Shown: in pieces, positions 6,064-8,526 of the stretch
How the letters are laid out: every line of letters begins with the position of its first letter
How positions within the stretch are numbered: the stretch's first letter is position 1
From: Nanobdellota archaeon
GTDB lineage: Archaea > Nanobdellota > Nanobdellia > Pacearchaeales > GW2011-AR1
Length of the DNA: 8,526 nucleotides
Direction of reading: 5' to 3'
NCBI GenBank assembly: GCA_018830905.1
Contig: JAHJRM010000009.1
Coordinates: 1 to 8,526, forward strand
The notes under the pieces: generated by a model
Told to the model about the DNA's origin: nothing
What the model saw: the letters and a program-made list of their open reading frames with translations, nothing else
Database searches by the model: none
Program-made: the position numbers and the translations under genes

Positions 6064-6262
6064 ATCAAAGAGAATATTAAAAAAGTATAAGTACATTTTT
6101 GATGCACTTGAAGAATATGACAGAACAAGGAAACTTCCCCTTCAAAGAAAAAGAATAGATATTACGCTTTCAATAAAGACCATAGATAAATTAAAACAAT
6201 TGAAGGAAAGAACGGGCAAGCCGATTTCTAAAATAATAGAGGAGCAGGTTCAGGGTTTGTGA
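6050..6262 (+). CDS. Ribbon-helix-helix protein, 70 aa, candidate antitoxin/repressor
   Basis: The C-terminal half fits a ribbon-helix-helix DNA-binding fold: strand KRIDITLSI (34-42), helix A TIDKLKQLKERT (44-55), a GKPIS turn (56-60) and helix B KIIEEQV (61-67). The basic N-terminal 30 residues (KRILKKYKYIFDALEEYDRTRK) look helical and could contact the Fic protein. The ATG overlaps the Fic gene by 14 bases and has its own GGAG. The pair has the compact, overlapping layout of a type II toxin-antitoxin operon, here with toxin first. The DNA-binding part is C-terminal, opposite to Phd, whose C-terminus neutralises Doc. As an RHH dimer it would be expected to autoregulate the promoter at 5698. 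The fold is inferred from pattern; an alternative is a plain transcription factor unrelated to Fic inhibition. Confidence 0.7.
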   Translation: MQSDKSKRILKKYKYIFDALEEYDRTRKLPLQRKRIDITLSIKTIDKLKQLKERTGKPISKIIEEQVQGL

Positions 6263-6303
6263 TTTGAGAAGAAGCTTGTAAAGCACTCTCTATCTTAGCT
6301 GTT

Positions 6304-6432
6304 ATGACAGATTTAGCAGTAGATAACCCATATCAAGAGATGATTGAAAAAGCTAATCGGTTGGAAAATCGAACTAGAATAACGAGAAGAATAGCTAGTA
6401 ATTTTTATTGTTTTAGTGGTCAAATAGATTAA
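6304..6432 (+). CDS. Doubtful small ORF, 42 aa
   Basis: The frame is open from 6268, but the first standard start codon is the ATG at 6304. The product begins MTDLAVDNPYQEMIEKANRL and continues with an Arg-rich helix (ENRTRITRR). The first 30 residues look protein-like: amphipathic, with mixed charge. No TATA box at the right distance and no Shine-Dalgarno site were found. It lies 41 bases after the RHH gene on the same strand and ends about 70 bases before a T8 terminator, so it could be a third gene of that transcript or the decayed tail of a former gene (residues just upstream of the ATG also read like protein). No family is recognised. Confidence 0.25.
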   Translation: MTDLAVDNPYQEMIEKANRLENRTRITRRIASNFYCFSGQID

Positions 6433-6435
6433 AAT

Positions 6436-6451
6436 TACGTGAAGCTTGCCA
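6436..6451 (+). repeat. 16-base direct repeat, left copy
   Basis: TACGTGAAGCTTGCCA, identical to 6587-6602. On the minus strand it reads as codons GCA AGC TTC ACG followed by TAA, the same A-S-F-T-stop as the end of the 513-aa gene. The minus frame upstream of it is soon closed by a stop, so this is not a second intact gene end. Confidence 0.7.
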
Positions 6452-6473
6452 ATGAAAACAACCTGAAACAATG

Positions 6474-6509
6474 TAAATCCTACTGGATTTAGCATCGGCG
6501 GTTTTTTTT
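6474..6509 (+). terminator. Hairpin plus T8 terminator after the Fic-RHH operon
   Basis: TAAATCC (6474-6480) pairs perfectly with GGATTTA (6485-6491) around a TACT loop. Ten bases later comes an uninterrupted run of eight T (6502-6509), the longest T run in this intergenic region. In archaea the T-tract alone could stop polymerase. It would end the + strand Fic-RHH transcript before it runs into the convergent gene. Confidence 0.55.
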
Positions 6510-6580
6510 CGATTTTCCCTTAAAATACTGCTTATGGCTAATAACCACCCGCGGGTTTTCGATCCTGCGACCGAGCTGCA

Positions 6581-6595
6581 CTTCACTACGTGAAG
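6581..6595. repeat. Perfect hairpin over the stop codon of the 513-aa gene
   Basis: CTTCAC (6581-6586) and GTGAAG (6590-6595) are exact reverse complements with a three-base loop. The minus-strand TAG stop (6588-6586) lies in the loop and stem edge. No T-tract follows on the minus strand, so it is not a clear terminator. Confidence 0.4.
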
Positions 6596-8127
6596 CTTGC
6601 CATGCCGTGGGCTTTTTTGTAGATGTCGAAAAGAGTGAATGTTGTTTCTCTTATTTCATTTGCCACATAGGGTCTTATGTATTCTTTTTCTGCGAAGCTT
6701 TCTTTTCTTACCACAGTTTTTTCTTTCTTTTCATCCTTAGATTCTTCTTTCTTCTCTGGCTTATTATTGTATCCTCCAAAAAGTGCTCTGAAAGGATTTG
6801 ATGAGTCTTTTGATTCTTCGGAAGTGGAGCTCTTTTCAGATTCATCTTCTTTTTCATCCATGAATGAATTAATTTCTTCTTGTAAATTTTCAATACTTTC
6901 AGTGGTTGCTCCTTCGATAAGTCTTAGTGTATCTCCGAGGTCAGATTCTTTTAACTCTTCATCAATTCTCTTTAACTCATCCTCATTAAGAGCGTATCCT
7001 TTGAAGGAAATCTCTGCCCTTCCACCGAAGACGTAATGAGGCTGCTGCCCCGCTCTTTGAGGGATTCCTCTGAATCTGAAGGTTACAAGAACGCAATTGT
7101 AATAGTTCATTGTTTTTAATTTTTGGAAGTCCTTTGGAAGGTTTCCTGCGATTGCCTCGTCCTTTACATTTATGCTTCTCTTTCCTAGAAGGGTCAACTC
7201 TAGAAGAATTGTATTGAATGTTTTTATCAGGGCAGGTTCTCTTGACTTCTCATTCATCTCAAGTTCTTGCGCAGCCTTCAAATATGGCCTTGCCCATCGC
7301 GAGTAAATCTTTAGGGAATTTACCTGACTCTTTAGATATGTCTTCTCTATCTTGTATCTTTTTCTTAGTTCTTTCTCAGATTCTCCGAGCCAGTGGTTGA
7401 ATTCAATTACCCTTGAAATTATTATCCTTTTGACTCTTTCATTTAGGTCTATTTTTTTAGCATGTTCTGCATCTTTTGCAAAAAGGAATGCATCAATTAA
7501 TGTTTGAAATCCTGCCTGTCCGAGGGCCATTGCTTTGATGCTTGAGTTTCCTTTGTTGAAATCAACCTTATCCATCCATAGTTGTTTAAGGGACAGAAGG
7601 GCTGCTTCCTTGTTCTTATCATCCTTAAGATCATCATATAATTGGAGTCTTAGTTTGAAATCCCTTAAATCATAAATGAGATTTAAGACGCTTCTTAAGA
7701 CGGTATTTATGTCTCCTAGAAGTTTTGAGCCTTGTTGTTGCATGATTGTTGCCCTCTGCCCAAGCTCTGCGAAATGCCCCGAGCCTGGAGAAGATGTAAA
7801 GTTGTCAACCAATTTTTCTACCCCGAAACCGAAATCATTCATTAAATCTAAAATGAAAAAATAGATTGGTTCGAGGGTTTCTGATGAAGAATCGTAGATA
7901 AGCTTATGCTCTACAGGCACTCCTCCACTAGAGATTTTATCCCCATCCATCACCAGAGGCTGAGATTTAACTTCTTCTCCTGTTTCTTCCATAGTTTTAA
8001 TTGCTTCGTAGGCCCCTTCCTGCTTGACTAATTCCTTAAACTTAATTAATTTAGATTTATCTTTACCGTAATCATAGTATAACTCTGGATTTACTGCTGC
8101 AATTATTTGTGATATGGAAGCTGTCAT
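6586..8127 (-). CDS. Uncharacterised soluble helical protein, 513 aa
   Basis: No named family is recognised, although the protein resembles, from memory, long hypothetical proteins common in DPANN archaea. Residues 1-75 are mixed. Residues 85-290 look largely alpha-helical, with a striking SSPGSGHFAELGQRATIMQQ (112-131), LLSLKQLWMDKVDF (177-190) and a basic helix around KRYKIEKTYLKSQVNSLKIYSRW (256-278). Residues 330-400 look like a beta-containing domain (NYYNCVLVTFRFRGIPQ, HYVFGGRAEISFKGYAL). Residues 424-477 are low-complexity Ser/Glu/Lys linker. Residues 478-513 are an ordered-looking C-terminal tail (EKEYIRPYVANEIRETTFTLFDIYKKAHG). There is no signal peptide or membrane helix. The ATG is supported by a TTTAAATA box about 24 bases upstream. 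Its last codons coincide with one copy of the 16-base repeat. The layout of folded core, flexible linker and short tail suggests a scaffold or tethered partner; function unknown. Confidence 0.85.
   Translation of the reverse strand: MTASISQIIAAVNPELYYDYGKDKSKLIKFKELVKQEGAYEAIKTMEETGEEVKSQPLVMDGDKISSGGVPVEHKLIYDSSSETLEPIYFFILDLMNDFGFGVEKLVDNFTSSPGSGHFAELGQRATIMQQQGSKLLGDINTVLRSVLNLIYDLRDFKLRLQLYDDLKDDKNKEAALLSLKQLWMDKVDFNKGNSSIKAMALGQAGFQTLIDAFLFAKDAEHAKKIDLNERVKRIIISRVIEFNHWLGESEKELRKRYKIEKTYLKSQVNSLKIYSRWARPYLKAAQELEMNEKSREPALIKTFNTILLELTLLGKRSINVKDEAIAGNLPKDFQKLKTMNYYNCVLVTFRFRGIPQRAGQQPHYVFGGRAEISFKGYALNEDELKRIDEELKESDLGDTLRLIEGATTESIENLQEEINSFMDEKEDESEKSSTSEESKDSSNPFRALFGGYNNKPEKKEESKDEKKEKTVVRKESFAEKEYIRPYVANEIRETTFTLFDIYKKAHGMASFT
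6587..6602 (+). repeat. 16-base direct repeat, right copy (inside gene end)
   Basis: TACGTGAAGCTTGCCA, identical to 6436-6451 and offset by 151 bases. It covers the final codons of the 513-aa gene (minus strand M-A-S-F-T-stop). A repeat made of a gene's 3' end and a second copy just downstream is the pattern left by site-specific insertion or by a small tandem duplication; nothing between the copies looks like an integrase or transposase. Confidence 0.7.
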
Positions 8128-8146
8128 AGATTAATATCACATCGCT

Positions 8147-8154
8147 TATTTAAA
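8147..8154 (-). promoter_or_regulatory. TATA box for the 513-aa gene
   Basis: On the minus strand this reads TTTAAATA, an exact match to the archaeal TTTAWATA consensus. It is centred about 24 bases before the A of the start codon (8127), giving a transcript with no leader or one of only 2-3 bases. Confidence 0.65.
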
Positions 8155-8188
8155 AAATGTTTCTTTGCGAAAGAGCCATTCCAAAAAT

Positions 8189-8196
8189 CTTTTTAA
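8189..8196 (+). promoter_or_regulatory. TATA-like box for the methyltransferase gene
   Basis: CTTTTTAA, preceded by the A-rich CCAAAAAT, is centred about 25 bases before the ATG at 8218. It is weaker than the other TATA boxes in the window but correctly placed for a leaderless mRNA, and divergent from the promoter at 8147. Confidence 0.5.
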
Positions 8197-8217
8197 CAGG
8201 GTTCATTTAGTTAATTG

Positions 8218-8526
8218 ATGAGAGAAAGGATAGAGTTACAGAAAGAACAAAATAGGGTGTTTTTTGATAGGGCTACATGGTTTTATGAGACTTGGTTGGT
8301 GAAGAAGATAAATCGAATCTTTCAGAGAAGGTTATTAAAAGAAATTCAAATAAAAAAGAATTCTAAAATACTTGACGCCGGATGTGGAACGGGAACCTTT
8401 CTTGAAACATTGGATAAAAATTGTGAGAATGTGAAACTTGAGGGAATTGATATCTCAGTTAAAATGGTTGAAGTATCGCGAAAGAGGCTTGGAAAAAAAG
8501 TATGCTTGTCAGTAGAAAGTGTTGAA
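8218..8526 (+). CDS. Class I SAM-dependent methyltransferase, N-terminal 103 residues (runs off right edge)
   Basis: This is a predicted S-adenosylmethionine-dependent methyltransferase with a Rossmann-like fold. The glycine-rich SAM-binding motif I is clear at residues 51-59 (ILDAGCGTG). The acidic residue that binds the ribose hydroxyls follows in GIDIS (76-80), with the usual SVKMVEVSRKRL helix after it. The leading FFDRATWFYETWL segment is like the cap of UbiE/small-molecule methyltransferases. The start is the first ATG, about 25 bases after a TATA-like box and with no Shine-Dalgarno site. The catalytic and substrate-binding part is outside the window, so the substrate (lipid, quinone, other small molecule or macromolecule) cannot be assigned. 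The gene is divergent from the 513-aa gene across a 90-base gap and may share regulation with it. Confidence 0.88.
   Translation, partial: MRERIELQKEQNRVFFDRATWFYETWLVKKINRIFQRRLLKEIQIKKNSKILDAGCGTGTFLETLDKNCENVKLEGIDISVKMVEVSRKRLGKKVCLSVESVE

Larger units (their letters stand above)
6263..6585. other. Mostly gene-free region between the RHH gene and the convergent 513-aa gene
   Basis: It holds one doubtful 42-codon ORF (6304-6432), one copy of a 16-base direct repeat (6436-6451), a hairpin followed by a T8 tract (6474-6509), and a G/C-rich stretch around a perfect 10-base palindrome ACCCGCGGGT (6547-6556). The stretch 6551-6568 (GCGGG, 8-base loop with TTCGA, CCTGC) superficially resembles a tRNA T-arm, but no other tRNA arm was found. 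GAAGCTTG occurs at 6271-6278 as well as inside both 16-base repeats. Confidence 0.45.

Noticed and set aside
6313..6495. 60-codon minus-strand ORF opposite the small + ORF
   Set aside because: It starts inside the terminator hairpin, has no promoter, and its hydrophobic/Ser/Thr make-up is typical of A/T-rich non-coding frames.
6551..6568. tRNA gene
   Set aside because: Only a T-arm-like hairpin with an 8-base loop is present. No matching acceptor, D or anticodon arm was found within 80 bases upstream.

Overview
The window looks like a chromosomal segment of an A/T-rich archaeon, probably a DPANN lineage of the Pacearchaeota/Woesearchaeota type. Four genes have a TTTATAAA- or TTTAAATA-like TATA box about 24-27 bases before their start codon, the spacing expected of archaeal leaderless or near-leaderless transcripts. 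The one clear Shine-Dalgarno site (gyrA) and a good internal one (the RHH gene) are inside operons. Two long uncharacterised proteins also resemble, from memory only, families seen in those archaea. The lineage call is inference.

Bases 1-4723 hold a tightly packed gyrase operon on the + strand: gyrB (5' end outside the window), an HD-domain phosphohydrolase, a small zinc-ribbon protein and gyrA, with 1-2 bases between genes. gyrB is interrupted in its catalytic TOPRIM region by an intein whose last 272 residues are visible. The intein carries the second half of an HNH nuclease motif, a ladder of about 17-residue aromatic/N-P-E modules, and an intact C-terminal splice junction (His-Asn/Ser). 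Functional GyrB therefore depends on protein splicing.

Bases 4724-5032 carry no convincing gene. They hold T-tract terminators for gyrA and a G/C-richer block bracketed by related short repeats. Next comes a divergent pair: a 203-residue, highly charged, apparently disordered protein (- strand) and a Doc-like Fic protein (+ strand) whose 3' end overlaps a ribbon-helix-helix protein gene, giving a toxin-antitoxin-like module. The promoters of the pair lie in an 83-base gap.

Bases 6263-6585 are mostly non-coding: one doubtful small ORF, a hairpin plus T8 terminator, and one copy of a 16-base direct repeat whose other copy forms the last codons of the next gene. That gene (- strand, 513 residues) is a soluble, mostly helical protein of unknown function with a low-complexity linker. 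Divergent from it, at the right edge, is the start of a class I SAM-dependent methyltransferase. I found no tRNA, rRNA, insertion sequence or CRISPR array.
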